A stretch of 20,866 bases of DNA from DATESZ01 sp035283845. GTDB taxonomy: Bacteria > Desulfobacterota > Syntrophia > Syntrophales > JACQWR01. Both the position numbers and the translations under genes were made by a program. The notes under the pieces are model-generated. The model made no database searches. It was not told where the DNA came from and saw nothing but the letters and a program-made list of their open reading frames with translations. The stretch is taken from positions 1-20,866 of the forward strand of contig DATESZ010000110.1 of assembly GCA_035283845.1 (NCBI GenBank). Reading direction: 5' to 3'. Below, piece by piece: positions 7,995 through 15,626 of this stretch (its first letter is position 1; each line of letters starts with the position of its first letter).

Positions 7995-8044
7995 TGATCT
8001 GTTAGAAATGGGATCCGTTATATATAAATAAAAGAGGTAAAAAA

Positions 8045-8530
8045 ATGTTCAAGGTAGGCGATTTGGCGGTATATCCAGCACAGGGTGTCGGGCTTATTGA
8101 GGCCATAGAATACCGTGATGTAATGGGTTGTAATCAGAAATTCTATATCATGAAGATCTTAGGCAATGGCATGAAAATCATGATCCCTACTGACAGTGCC
8201 GCTTCCGTGGGGCTAAGAGAGATAATTCCGGCGGAGGATATTCCCAAAGTTTATGCCATCCTGAGGAATAAAGACGTAACCATTGACCGGCAGACCTGGA
8301 ACAAACGCTACAGGGATTATCTGGAAAAGATTAAAACGGGATCGGTATTTGAGATCGCCAGTGTCCTCCGCGATCTATTTATGTTGAAGGTCGACAAAAA
8401 CCTTTCTTTCGGTGAAAGAAAAATGATGGATACGGCCAAAAGCCTTTTGGTTAAGGAAATATCGGTTGCCAGCAAGTCTGAAGAGAAGAAGATAGAGCAT
8501 GATTTGCAGACAATTTTTGCGGTCCATTAA
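8045..8530 (+). CDS. CarD/CdnL-family RNA polymerase-binding transcription regulator
   Basis: This family binds the RNA polymerase beta subunit through an N-terminal Tudor-like domain and stabilises the open complex at promoters, rRNA promoters among them. The 161 residues match the CdnL size. MFKVGDLAVYPAQGVGLIEAIE (in pieces: FKVGDLAVYP, AQGVGLIEAI) and the M-x-I-M-I-P stretch (about 48-52) are the polymerase-interaction domain. The C-terminal helical part with LRDLFMLK and LSFGERKMMDTAKSLLVKE is the DNA-binding domain seen in CdnL. AGAGG lies upstream of the ATG. It stands alone between gaps of 116 and 278 bases, ahead of the YacL-type gene. Linked carD and yacL-type genes also occur in other bacteria, as I recall. 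Confidence 0.9.
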   Translation: MFKVGDLAVYPAQGVGLIEAIEYRDVMGCNQKFYIMKILGNGMKIMIPTDSAASVGLREIIPAEDIPKVYAILRNKDVTIDRQTWNKRYRDYLEKIKTGSVFEIASVLRDLFMLKVDKNLSFGERKMMDTAKSLLVKEISVASKSEEKKIEHDLQTIFAVH

Positions 8531-8808
8531 CAATTCTATAAAAGGTTTATATCTTCCAGTTGCACTTCATCGGAAACCTGTTCAAAGGGGTTTTAAGTCC
8601 CGGTGGGGTCATGTCTCCTTCTTGCATGGTCATATCCTGATGTCCCAGCGAAGTCATCCATTTAATGTTTAGACGATTTTTTCAAAGTCGCCAATAATTT
8701 TTTAGACTTTTTGCTTCGGATCTTTGGAAATTTAATAGAGGGACTGTTCTCATTTTAGGATGCAAGCGCTTTGGGCGTTAAAATCAGATGAGAAAGGAGG
8801 TGATTTAG
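8531..8808. other. Intergenic region between carD and the PIN-TRAM gene
   Basis: 278 bases with no convincing gene. There are T-rich stretches at about 8676-8711 but no clean stem followed by a T-run, so no intrinsic terminator for carD can be called. No promoter pair with good boxes and spacing was found. The last 20 bases carry a consensus Shine-Dalgarno for the next gene. Confidence 0.5.
8795..8800 (+). promoter_or_regulatory. Consensus Shine-Dalgarno that fixes a TTG start
   Basis: AAAGGAGGTGA surrounds AGGAGG at 8795-8800. This is an almost complete match to the 16S rRNA anti-SD. It sits eight bases before TTG 8809, which makes the TTG the likely start and means a rare start codon is paired with the strongest SD in the window. 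Confidence 0.75.
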
Positions 8809-9828
8809 TTGATAGTGAGGTTTCTCTTAAGTCTGGCATGTTCTGTAAGCAGCTATTTCATAGTTGATAGTTATTACGGGTTTCCATGGTCTCTGCTGGG
8901 ATTTATTTTAGGATTATTTGTAGCTTTATTCGTTATGATGATTGAGCAAGCCATCAGGAAGGTGCCTCTGAGAAACATTTTTGGAGGCGTAGTGGGAATG
9001 ATCGTGGGGCTTCTGATCGCCTTTCTTTTGGCCTATGGGCTTAGTTTTGTAAGCAATATCATGGAAAAGCAGCAGGTCGTACCCTGGATATACGCATTGC
9101 TTACTGGAGTCATGGGCTATCTGGGCCTGGTTCTGGGAGCAAAAAAAATTGAGGAGTTCAATTTATTAGGCAGCGTGGTTGCGAAAGAAGAGCAGGAAAT
9201 TCGCATCCTTGATACAAGTGTCATTATTGACGGCAGGATTGCTGATATATGCGACGCAGGCTTTATCCAAGGCACCTTACTAGTGCCCCGTTTTGTTCTG
9301 GAAGAATTACAGTACATTGCCGACTCTTCGGATTCTATAAAGCGGTCGAGGGGGCGCAGGGGGCTCGATGTCTTAAACAGGATGCAAAAAAGTACCGGGA
9401 TAACTATTGAGATTTCCGATCATGATTTTCCCAAAATAAAGGCTGTTGATGCAAAGCTGGTGGCATTGGCGAAAAAGATTGTCGGTCAACTTGTTACCAA
9501 TGACTTCAACTTGAACAAAGTTGCAGAACTTCAGGGAGTAAAAATCTTAAATGTCAATCAGCTTGCCAATGCCATGAAACCCGTGGTGCTGCCTGGTGAG
9601 CTGATGAATGTCAAGATCATCAAGGATGGCAAGGAACCGGGTCAGGGGGTTGCCTATCTCGACGATGGCACAATGATAATTGTTGATAATGCTCAGAGAT
9701 ATCAGGGCGCATCTATTATCGTTACCGTGACGAGCGTTCTGCAGACAACGGCTGGCAGGATGATCTTTTCCGAGTTCAAGGAGATTGTTTCTGACAGGGA
9801 AGCATTAAATGTAAATAGTAAAAGATAA
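8809..9828 (+). CDS. Membrane-anchored PIN-TRAM domain protein (YacL type)
   Basis: 339 residues. Four hydrophobic segments lie at about 3-22, 26-46, 56-82 and 92-111. A PIN nuclease-like domain follows from about 131 to 256: RILDTSVIIDGRI (Asp135), the LVPRFVLEELQ glutamate (165), the AVDAKLVALA aspartate and LVTNDFNLNKVA (Asp232) give the acidic metal site. A TRAM RNA-binding domain ends the protein (about 264-322). This is the architecture of Bacillus YacL, an uncharacterised presumed membrane-tethered ribonuclease. The acidic residues expected for catalysis all appear present. TTG start with consensus SD. The order yacL-type, ispD, ispF, gltX is conserved with Firmicutes. An intrinsic terminator follows immediately. 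Confidence 0.9.
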   Translation: MIVRFLLSLACSVSSYFIVDSYYGFPWSLLGFILGLFVALFVMMIEQAIRKVPLRNIFGGVVGMIVGLLIAFLLAYGLSFVSNIMEKQQVVPWIYALLTGVMGYLGLVLGAKKIEEFNLLGSVVAKEEQEIRILDTSVIIDGRIADICDAGFIQGTLLVPRFVLEELQYIADSSDSIKRSRGRRGLDVLNRMQKSTGITIEISDHDFPKIKAVDAKLVALAKKIVGQLVTNDFNLNKVAELQGVKILNVNQLANAMKPVVLPGELMNVKIIKDGKEPGQGVAYLDDGTMIIVDNAQRYQGASIIVTVTSVLQTTAGRMIFSEFKEIVSDREALNVNSKR

Positions 9829-9835
9829 CCCAGGA

Positions 9836-9869
9836 AGCCCGGCCGGCTTGCACAGTGCCGGGCTTTTTT
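9836..9869 (+). terminator. Intrinsic terminator between PIN-TRAM gene and ispD
   Basis: AGCCCGGC (9836-9843) and GCCGGGCT (9857-9864) form a perfect eight-pair stem with a 13-base loop, followed by six Ts (9864-9869). It begins seven bases after the stop and ends nine bases before the ispD ATG, so it sits directly against the ispD ribosome binding site. No clear promoter lies between it and ispD. Confidence 0.85.
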
Positions 9870-9878
9870 GAGGAAACG

Positions 9879-10580
9879 ATGAAAACTGCGGCCATTATAC
9901 CTGCCAGTGGGTTGGGAAATCGCATGGGTAGTAATATTCCCAAACAATACCTGCTAATGGGTGGAATACCGATTATAATACACACTTTAAGAGCGTTCCA
10001 AGAATCAACACAGGTAGATGATATTTTTTTAATTCTTTCTGCAGAGCATGTGAAAAATGCAGAACTGACGATTGTTCAAAGGTACAATCTTTCAAAAGTG
10101 ATCCGCGTGTTGCCGGGAGGAAAGTATCGGCAGGATTCTGTCAGGAGTGGGGTAGATGCCCTTGGCGATGCCTATGATATTGTCGTGATTCATGACGGGG
10201 TAAGGCCTTTTGTTTCCCCTGAGCTCATAAAGATGGCCATAGGCGAAGCGGTTCTTGCGGGGGCTGTGTCGGTTGGCGTTCCGGTGAAGGATACAATCAA
10301 GTCGCTTGATTCCCAGGGATTTGTGGACAAGACTCTGAATCGCGATAAATTATGGCTTACGCAGACCCCCCAGGCCTTTTCGGCATTATTGATCCAAGAA
10401 GCCTATAGGCGCGCTTACGAAGATAATTACTACGGTACCGATGATGCTGCCCTTGTCGAGAGAATTGGGAAAAAGGTTAAGATGCTGACCGGGTTTTATG
10501 AGAATATTAAAATAACCACGGAATCTGATCTTAGATGGGGGGAACTTTTTTTAAAGATGCGTTCTGAGAAACCTGCATGA
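9879..10580 (+). CDS. ispD: 2-C-methyl-D-erythritol 4-phosphate cytidylyltransferase
   Basis: IspD makes CDP-ME from MEP and CTP, the third step of the MEP isoprenoid pathway. The protein has 233 residues, the usual length. AAIIPASGLGNRMGSNIPKQ (4-23) is the CTP-binding loop with the conserved Arg15 and Lys22. VVIHDGVRPFV near 100-110, VPVKDTIK, LWLTQTPQAF and YGTDDAALVE complete the family signatures. I take ATG 9879, with GAGGA a few bases upstream. An in-frame GTG at 9855 lies inside the terminator stem and adds residues that do not fit. Transcription either reads through the preceding terminator or starts from a promoter I cannot see. Confidence 0.95.
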   Translation: MKTAAIIPASGLGNRMGSNIPKQYLLMGGIPIIIHTLRAFQESTQVDDIFLILSAEHVKNAELTIVQRYNLSKVIRVLPGGKYRQDSVRSGVDALGDAYDIVVIHDGVRPFVSPELIKMAIGEAVLAGAVSVGVPVKDTIKSLDSQGFVDKTLNRDKLWLTQTPQAFSALLIQEAYRRAYEDNYYGTDDAALVERIGKKVKMLTGFYENIKITTESDLRWGELFLKMRSEKPA

Positions 10581-10628
10581 AGCGCCATGAGAGATGATGC
10601 ATTTATATTAATATGCCCCCTCTCTGTA

Positions 10629-10697
10629 TCCCTCCCCCTCGACGGGGGAGGGAGGGGTGGGGGTGATTTTCATCCTTCGTCGTGCCCGACCCGGGCA
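10629..10697 (+). repeat. Two adjacent REP-like hairpins in the ispD-ispF gap
   Basis: The first stem pairs TCCCTCCCCC (10629-10638) with GGGGGAGGGA (10644-10653) around TCGAC. The second pairs TGCCCG (10683-10688) with CGGGCA (10692-10697) around ACC. Neither ends in a T-run. C- and G-rich stems of this form, and hairpins around GCCCG, resemble dispersed intergenic repeats common in many bacterial genomes, from memory. The element fills most of the 146-base gap. Only this copy is in the window, so dispersal cannot be shown here. Confidence 0.6.
10644..10663 (+). promoter_or_regulatory. G-quadruplex motif in the ispF leader
   Basis: The plus strand reads five G, A, three G, A, four G, T, five G. 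That is four G-tracts joined by three single-base loops, the most stable class of intramolecular G-quadruplex sequence. The first two tracts are also the right arm of the hairpin at 10629-10653, so the two structures exclude each other. In an ispD-ispF transcript it lies about 63 bases before the ispF ATG. Confidence 0.6.
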
Positions 10698-10726
10698 TGG
10701 GGGATTTGTGTTAGAAGGGGTGAATA

Positions 10727-11206
10727 ATGAAGATTGGTTTCGGTTATGACAGCCACCGTCTGGTGAGCGGCAGAAAGCTCGTCCTGGGAGGCAGGGAGAT
10801 ACCTTATGATAAAGGTTTGCTGGGGCATTCCGATGCCGATGTGCTTGTTCATGCCATTTGCGATGCCATCTTAGGCGCTACTGGAGAAGGCGATATCGGC
10901 AGACATTTTTCCGATACCGATCATACCTATAAGAATATATCGAGCATCAAGCTTCTTCAAAGGGTAGGGCAAATGACAGATAAAAAGGGCTATTCAGTGA
11001 ACAACATTGATTCGACAATAGTTTTGGAAGCGCCGAAATTAGCGGAATATAAAGATGAAATGGCCACGAACATTGCTGAAGCTCTTCATATTTTGCCAGA
11101 CAGGGTGAACATAAAAGCCAAAACAAATGAGGGTATGGGTTTTGTGGGAAGAAAGGAAGGGATGGCCGCTTTCGCAGTTGTTACGGTCGAGGAGAAGATT
11201 GCGTGA
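10727..11206 (+). CDS. ispF: 2-C-methyl-D-erythritol 2,4-cyclodiphosphate synthase
   Basis: IspF cyclises CDP-ME 2-phosphate to MEcPP with release of CMP, acting as a trimer with a divalent metal. The 159-residue length is standard. GFGYDSHRL (4-12) gives metal ligands Asp8 and His10, and HSDADVLVHAICDAILG (34-50) includes His42, the third ligand. DIGRHFSDTD (56-65) and NIKAKTNEGMGFVGRKEG near the C-terminus are family signatures. AAGGGG lies upstream of the ATG. The stop overlaps the gltX GTG start by four bases, so the two are translationally coupled. Transcription presumably comes from ispD through the hairpin/G-quadruplex element. Confidence 0.96.
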   Translation: MKIGFGYDSHRLVSGRKLVLGGREIPYDKGLLGHSDADVLVHAICDAILGATGEGDIGRHFSDTDHTYKNISSIKLLQRVGQMTDKKGYSVNNIDSTIVLEAPKLAEYKDEMATNIAEALHILPDRVNIKAKTNEGMGFVGRKEGMAAFAVVTVEEKIA

Positions 11207-12660
11207 TAAAAAAAGGCGTTAGAGTCAGATTTGCACCATCGCCGACGGGGGAACTCCATGTGGGCAACGCCAGGACGGCCCTTTACAATTGGATTTTTGC
11301 ACGTCAGAAGGGCGGCGATTTTATTTTGCGGATTGAGGATACGGATCAGGAGAGAACGACAAAGGCTTTCGAGAATGATCTCCTTGAAGACTTATGTTGG
11401 CTTGGTATTGGCTGGGACGAAGGTCCGCAAAAGGGGGGGCCACTGGGTCCGTATCATCAAACGGAACGGCTGCATATCTATAATGCCCATTTGGAAAAGT
11501 TGATTGCCAAGGGCAGGGCGTATCCCTGTTATTGCCGGGAAGAAGAGTTAGAGGCCGAGCGTGCGAACCTGATGGCGAAGCGTATGATGCCCAGGTATAT
11601 GGGGAACTGTCGTAATTTGAATGCCCAGGAGCGAAATAGGCTGGAATGCGAAGGCAGACGCCCGGCCTACCGTTTTAAGGTGGCTGAAGGTCCCATCGAA
11701 TTTGACGACATGATACGCGGCGCCATGAAATTTGATGGGAATGCCATAGGCGATTTCATAATTGTCCGTTCCAACGGCTTGCCTGCTTATAACTACGCCG
11801 TTGTTATAGACGATCACCTCATGGAGATTAGTCATGTTATCAGGGGTGAAGACCACCTTTCCAACACGGCCGCGCAGGTTATGCTTTACCTTGCTCTTGA
11901 TTTTTCTCCTCCCATTTTTGCCCATCACTCCCTCATACTGGGGAAGGACCGGACAAAATTGAGTAAAAGGCACGGGGCGACATCGGTCAGAGAGTTCAGA
12001 AACCGCGGGATACTGCCGGAAGTTCTCTTAAACTATCTTTCTTTAGTAGGCAACTCCTTCGGGGAAGGCAGAGAGGTCTGCGACATATCAGAAATTATAA
12101 GAATATTTTCTCTTGAAAAGACGGGTAAAGGCGGCGCCATTTTTGATGAAGATAAACTGAAGTGGTTAAACAGTATTTATATCAAAAAATACCCGATCGG
12201 AAAATTTTTGGAATTGTTAAAGACATTTATCAAAGAAGCTGGGTATGATGTTGAAAATACGCTTGATTCAAATACATTAGCAGCTATTGTTGGCGCAGTT
12301 CAGGGAAATCTGGCCACCATTGCGGAAATAAGAGATTATCTGAACATTTTTAATGATGAAAAATACGACTTATGCGTTGAGGCTCGGACTTTTCTTAGCA
12401 GAGGGGAGTCCCTGAAGGTAGTGAAGTCGTTTTACGATTTGATCACTTCCAGGGAGTGTCCAGAAGAAAATTCATATGAGTGGGCCATAAAGAATGTTCA
12501 AATCCTTACCGGCGCGAAAGGGAGCTCACTTTTTATGCCGCTCAGATGCGCCATTACCGGTTCCACCTGCGGGCCAGAACTCGACAAGGTTGTCGCCGTT
12601 TTGGGGAAGCAATCTGTTGTTAAAAGGTTGGAGAAGACGTTAAATGCGTTGCCATCTTAA
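11203..12660 (+). CDS. gltX: Glutamyl-tRNA synthetase
   Basis: Charges tRNA-Glu, and may charge tRNA-Gln too if a GatCAB route exists. The protein has 485 residues. RFAPSPTGELHVGNARTAL (9-27) holds the class I HIGH motif in its GluRS form, and KLSKRHG (252-258) is the KMSKS motif. The catalytic domain, anticodon-binding domain and C-terminal helical cage are all there by length. A zinc-site pattern is partial: C109-x-C111 and C136, but the position two after C136, where E. coli has His, is Asn. Start GTG 11203 overlaps the ispF stop, with GAGGAG (11189-11194) eight bases upstream. Whether it is discriminating cannot be told by eye. Confidence 0.95.
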   Translation: MIKKGVRVRFAPSPTGELHVGNARTALYNWIFARQKGGDFILRIEDTDQERTTKAFENDLLEDLCWLGIGWDEGPQKGGPLGPYHQTERLHIYNAHLEKLIAKGRAYPCYCREEELEAERANLMAKRMMPRYMGNCRNLNAQERNRLECEGRRPAYRFKVAEGPIEFDDMIRGAMKFDGNAIGDFIIVRSNGLPAYNYAVVIDDHLMEISHVIRGEDHLSNTAAQVMLYLALDFSPPIFAHHSLILGKDRTKLSKRHGATSVREFRNRGILPEVLLNYLSLVGNSFGEGREVCDISEIIRIFSLEKTGKGGAIFDEDKLKWLNSIYIKKYPIGKFLELLKTFIKEAGYDVENTLDSNTLAAIVGAVQGNLATIAEIRDYLNIFNDEKYDLCVEARTFLSRGESLKVVKSFYDLITSRECPEENSYEWAIKNVQILTGAKGSSLFMPLRCAITGSTCGPELDKVVAVLGKQSVVKRLEKTLNALPS

Positions 12661-12741
12661 TTCTGCTTGGAGGTCCATGCAATAACAAATTTATTATTTG
12701 GTTTCAGCTTTTTATTATAGTGCGAAAGGTAGATTCGAACG

Positions 12742-14634
12742 TTGCTGCCAATAACTATATTACAAAACAAGAAAGCATACCTGTCTTATAATAACTTCAG
12801 GAAGGGTATTTTTACCGAGCTTTTCCCGAGGGAGAGTGAGGTAATTCTCTATCTCCTTCCCTGGCTTCTCAGTGTTAATCATCCGTCCTTCCCTGGCTAT
12901 GTCAGGAATCTAAAAAAACCTGTTAAAGTGTTTAATATCGATTATGAAAAGGAAATCATTAAGCGGGAACCTGTTTTTAAAAGAATGTTTGGCTTCCATG
13001 GTGCAGAGTCGCTGACCCGTACAGCATCGGAAACTTTCATCATTCAGGGAATTTATACGATTGGTAGCATGGGAACGGTCAGCTCAACATCACGTTCCGA
13101 CTGCGACATCTGGATATGCATCGATAAAAATGACTTCAATGGCATAACCGTTGGTCAGTTTCATCAAAAAATTAACCTCATAAAGGATTGGTTCGATGCC
13201 AACATCAAAGTGCCGGTGTATTTTTTTGTAAGCGATGTATCTGATATCAAAAACTGCAGTTTCGGAAGCGTCGATTTTGAGAGTTCCGGCAGTTCACAGA
13301 AGAATGTACTGAAAGAAGAATTTTATCGGACATCGATACGAATATGCGGGAAGATTCCTTTTTGGTGGGTTTGTTTTGATAGAGAAAATAAGATTGACTA
13401 TGAAGAGTTTGTGTCGGGATTCTCTGGCGATGCCTTTGGTGAATACGAGTTCATTGATTTCGGTGATTCAAGTAACATACCGAGGGATGAGTTTTTTGGA
13501 GCTGCCCTTTGGCAGTATAACAAGTCATTAACTCATCCACTCAAATCCATAATGAAAATGCTTCTCTTGAAAATGTGCCTCGATGAACCGGGTAAAGGGC
13601 TATTGTGCAATAGATTCCGGAGCTTAGTCCTTGAAAAAAAGTCCGATGAATTCTTATCAGACCCAAGTGTCTTTACCCTGAGAGAAATTCTTGAACACGC
13701 TAAAGGGTATGATGCAGAAACATTTGAATTTATAAAAAAATGTTGTTATCTGCGGTATGATGTTAAGTTGTATTCGAAGAATGTTACGCTCAAGGAAAAA
13801 TATGTCGTCGATCTTTTTAAGCAATATACGATAAACCGCGACGAGATACATCGCCTGAATAGGTTTACTTCCTGGAACTTTTCCGATCAAATCGAGGTAG
13901 GCTCGAAGATATTCTCTGTCCTTCTGAAAATATACACCGATATCGTCGCCATGAAGGATGTGATGTCCGGTGAAATTGCACCGCAAGATTTGACGCTTAT
14001 TGGAAGAAAATTATCCTCATGCCTGGCAGGTAAACGTCATAAAATATCAATCCTTCGTAAACCAATAGATAATTTGAACCTGCCGTCCCTCATTTTTAGC
14101 ATTAACGGAAATATATGGCAGGTTTCTTATTCCATGGATAAATCGTTACCCATTATCTCCAACGCAAACATCATGCATTGCATCGCCTTTTTGGTATGGA
14201 ACGACATTTATCTTCAACAGCAGATTCGGATGTTGCCAAATTCCACGACAGTATCCATCCAGGAAATAATAAATCTTGCAAAAAAAATGAAAGATGTTTT
14301 TGGTGTATATGACGTCAGCAATATTGATCTCGAGAACTTTCTCGCCGAAGAGAAGTATCTCCGCATGCTCCTTGTCATAAGCTTTGAGGCATCCGGCGAT
14401 ATAAAGGACAGAAGCGACTTTTGCCTTCTGTATTTGAATAATTGGGGAGAGCTCTTCCTCTGGAGATTTAATTCGCCTGAGGAGCTGAATGCATTCCTTT
14501 CGAAGCATCACAAGCAGATAGAGGGTAGTGAAATGAATTATTATGTGCGGAGAAGCAGTCTTTACTACGAAAAGATCATCGAAAGGACGAAACGCTTAGT
14601 TGCTAATGTAGTTAAGGTAATTCAAAAAGTTTAG
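12742..14634 (+). CDS. cyaA: Class I adenylate cyclase, short form without the C-terminal regulatory part
   Basis: Produces cAMP from ATP. The enterobacterial CyaA pattern is recognisable along its length: LYLLPWLLSVNHPSFPGYV (36-54), the nucleotidyltransferase-like catalytic motif IYTIGSMGT then SRSDCDIWIC (GS at 108-109, Asp120 and Asp122), KEEFYRTSIRICGKIPFWW, FFGAALWQYNKS, CCYLRYDVKL, and LTLIGRKLSSCL later on. It has 630 residues against about 848 in E. coli and ends where the glucose-sensitive C-terminal region would begin. The start is uncertain: TTG 12742 has only a distant AAAGG, and no ATG precedes conserved sequence. The upstream 81 bases are AT-rich with a TATAGT at 12716 but no good -35. 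A receiver-domain gene starts nine bases after its stop. Confidence 0.88.
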   Translation: MLPITILQNKKAYLSYNNFRKGIFTELFPRESEVILYLLPWLLSVNHPSFPGYVRNLKKPVKVFNIDYEKEIIKREPVFKRMFGFHGAESLTRTASETFIIQGIYTIGSMGTVSSTSRSDCDIWICIDKNDFNGITVGQFHQKINLIKDWFDANIKVPVYFFVSDVSDIKNCSFGSVDFESSGSSQKNVLKEEFYRTSIRICGKIPFWWVCFDRENKIDYEEFVSGFSGDAFGEYEFIDFGDSSNIPRDEFFGAALWQYNKSLTHPLKSIMKMLLLKMCLDEPGKGLLCNRFRSLVLEKKSDEFLSDPSVFTLREILEHAKGYDAETFEFIKKCCYLRYDVKLYSKNVTLKEKYVVDLFKQYTINRDEIHRLNRFTSWNFSDQIEVGSKIFSVLLKIYTDIVAMKDVMSGEIAPQDLTLIGRKLSSCLAGKRHKISILRKPIDNLNLPSLIFSINGNIWQVSYSMDKSLPIISNANIMHCIAFLVWNDIYLQQQIRMLPNSTTVSIQEIINLAKKMKDVFGVYDVSNIDLENFLAEEKYLRMLLVISFEASGDIKDRSDFCLLYLNNWGELFLWRFNSPEELNAFLSKHHKQIEGSEMNYYVRRSSLYYEKIIERTKRLVANVVKVIQKV

Positions 14635-14643
14635 GGGGCGACT

Positions 14644-15045
14644 ATGTCGGGCAATGGCAGGGTATTGGTAATGGATGATGAGGCCGTAATTCAGGATATT
14701 ATGCAGGCCATGCTGAACATACTCAGCTACGAAGTTGAGATTGCAAGCAATGGTGAAGAGGCGGTGGAACTCTTCCGTAAAGCACATGAATCGGGAAGGC
14801 CTTTTGATGCCGTAATCGTGGATTTAACGATACCGGGAGGCATGGGAGGCGAGGAGGCCATCAAGCGTCTATCTGCAATCGATAGGGATGTCCGGGCAAT
14901 TGTCACCAGCGGCTATTCTGCAGATCCTGCTGTAACCAATTTTCGAGATTACGGCTTTTGCGACGCGATAATTAAACCGTTTAATATACAAAGGCTGAGC
15001 AACTCGTTGCAGAATATTCTGAGCGACGCCAAAAAACGAACATAA
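14644..15045 (+). CDS. Stand-alone response regulator receiver domain
   Basis: 133 residues forming one complete REC domain with no output domain. The acidic pair is Asp11-Asp12 (VMDDE), the phosphoacceptor is Asp60 (AVIVDLTIPGGMGG), the switch residue is Ser89 (VTSGYS) and the conserved lysine is Lys111 (IIKPF). The L-T-I-P-G-G-M-G-G loop and S-G-Y-S-x-D-P stretch are typical of receivers fused to the C-terminus of hybrid histidine kinases, so this may derive from one. GGGGG lies before the ATG and the gap to cyaA is nine bases, so they are almost certainly one operon. No histidine kinase is in the window. A phosphorelay link to the HPt protein next door is inferred. Confidence 0.93.
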   Translation: MSGNGRVLVMDDEAVIQDIMQAMLNILSYEVEIASNGEEAVELFRKAHESGRPFDAVIVDLTIPGGMGGEEAIKRLSAIDRDVRAIVTSGYSADPAVTNFRDYGFCDAIIKPFNIQRLSNSLQNILSDAKKRT

Positions 15046-15113
15046 GGGAGAAGGAAGAAGGATCGACGTTCCGGTTTACTGTCAGTCTCGAGCAGGGCTC
15101 ATGGGGAGGGACC

Positions 15114-15626
15114 ATGCAGAGGGAGAAAACTCTATTCACCGGGGATAGCGCCTCCGTGGGCGAAGCCGGCCCCGCAACCGGGAAGACGGTTACAAAGGGT
15201 GAGAAGGATGCCGCCCCGTCCACGGGAGGCAATAGTTCTCCGGGCAGGGTTGTGATCCAGAGATCCGCCCATGATGAGCTTCTCATGCTCCAGTACGATG
15301 GTGCTCCCGACCTGCTGGTAAAGGTGATAGCCCGCTATCTCTTCGATGCGCCGCAGACAATAGGGATCATTGGCGATGCCCTGCAGCGGAAGAGCTCCCG
15401 CGAGATGTTCCAGGCGGCACATTCGCTTAAAACGAGCAGCAAGATCGTCGGAGCGTTGCACCTGGCATCTCTTTTGGAAGAGGCGGAATTGCGGGGCAGG
15501 GAGAACCGGATAGAAGGGGCCGGCGATATTTTTTTGAGGATCCGGGAGGAGTATGAGGCAGTGAAAAACGCCCTTGAGACCCTGCTGGCAGAAAGAAGGT
15601 CCGATCCTGATCCAAAACCACCATGA
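15114..15626 (+). CDS. Histidine phosphotransfer (HPt) domain protein
   Basis: 170 residues. The first 45 or so are Gly/Ser/Thr/Lys-rich and probably disordered. The rest is a helical HPt domain with the phosphorylatable histidine in FQAAHSLKTSSKIVGA (His103), followed by LHLASLLEEAE, matching the H-x-L-K-x-x-S pattern of HPt proteins. Such proteins shuttle phosphate between receivers. GGAGGG is just before the ATG (three bases, rather close). It lies 68 bases after the receiver gene on the same strand, so a relay between the two is plausible. Its codons look more GC-rich than those of the AT-rich cyclase gene. Confidence 0.87.
   Translation: MQREKTLFTGDSASVGEAGPATGKTVTKGEKDAAPSTGGNSSPGRVVIQRSAHDELLMLQYDGAPDLLVKVIARYLFDAPQTIGIIGDALQRKSSREMFQAAHSLKTSSKIVGALHLASLLEEAELRGRENRIEGAGDIFLRIREEYEAVKNALETLLAERRSDPDPKPP

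Noticed and set aside
7985..8002. Possible CRP-type site (TGTGA followed by TGATC) before carD, considered because a cyclase is in the window
   Set aside because: The second half does not match TCACA and the spacing is wrong. It is better explained by the promoter -10.
8547..8612. A 21-codon minus-strand frame with AAGGAG just before its ATG in the carD-yacL gap
   Set aside because: The AAGGAG is only two bases from the ATG, the peptide has no recognisable feature and there is no promoter. Chance is likely.
10629..10663. The C/G-rich hairpin after ispD as an intrinsic terminator
   Set aside because: No T-run follows; the downstream bases are G-rich. ispF has no separate clear promoter, so a cotranscript is more likely.
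12661..12741. A strong promoter for the cyclase gene
   Set aside because: TATAGT (12716-12721) is a fair -10, but no acceptable -35 lies 16-18 bases upstream, so I left it out of the feature list.
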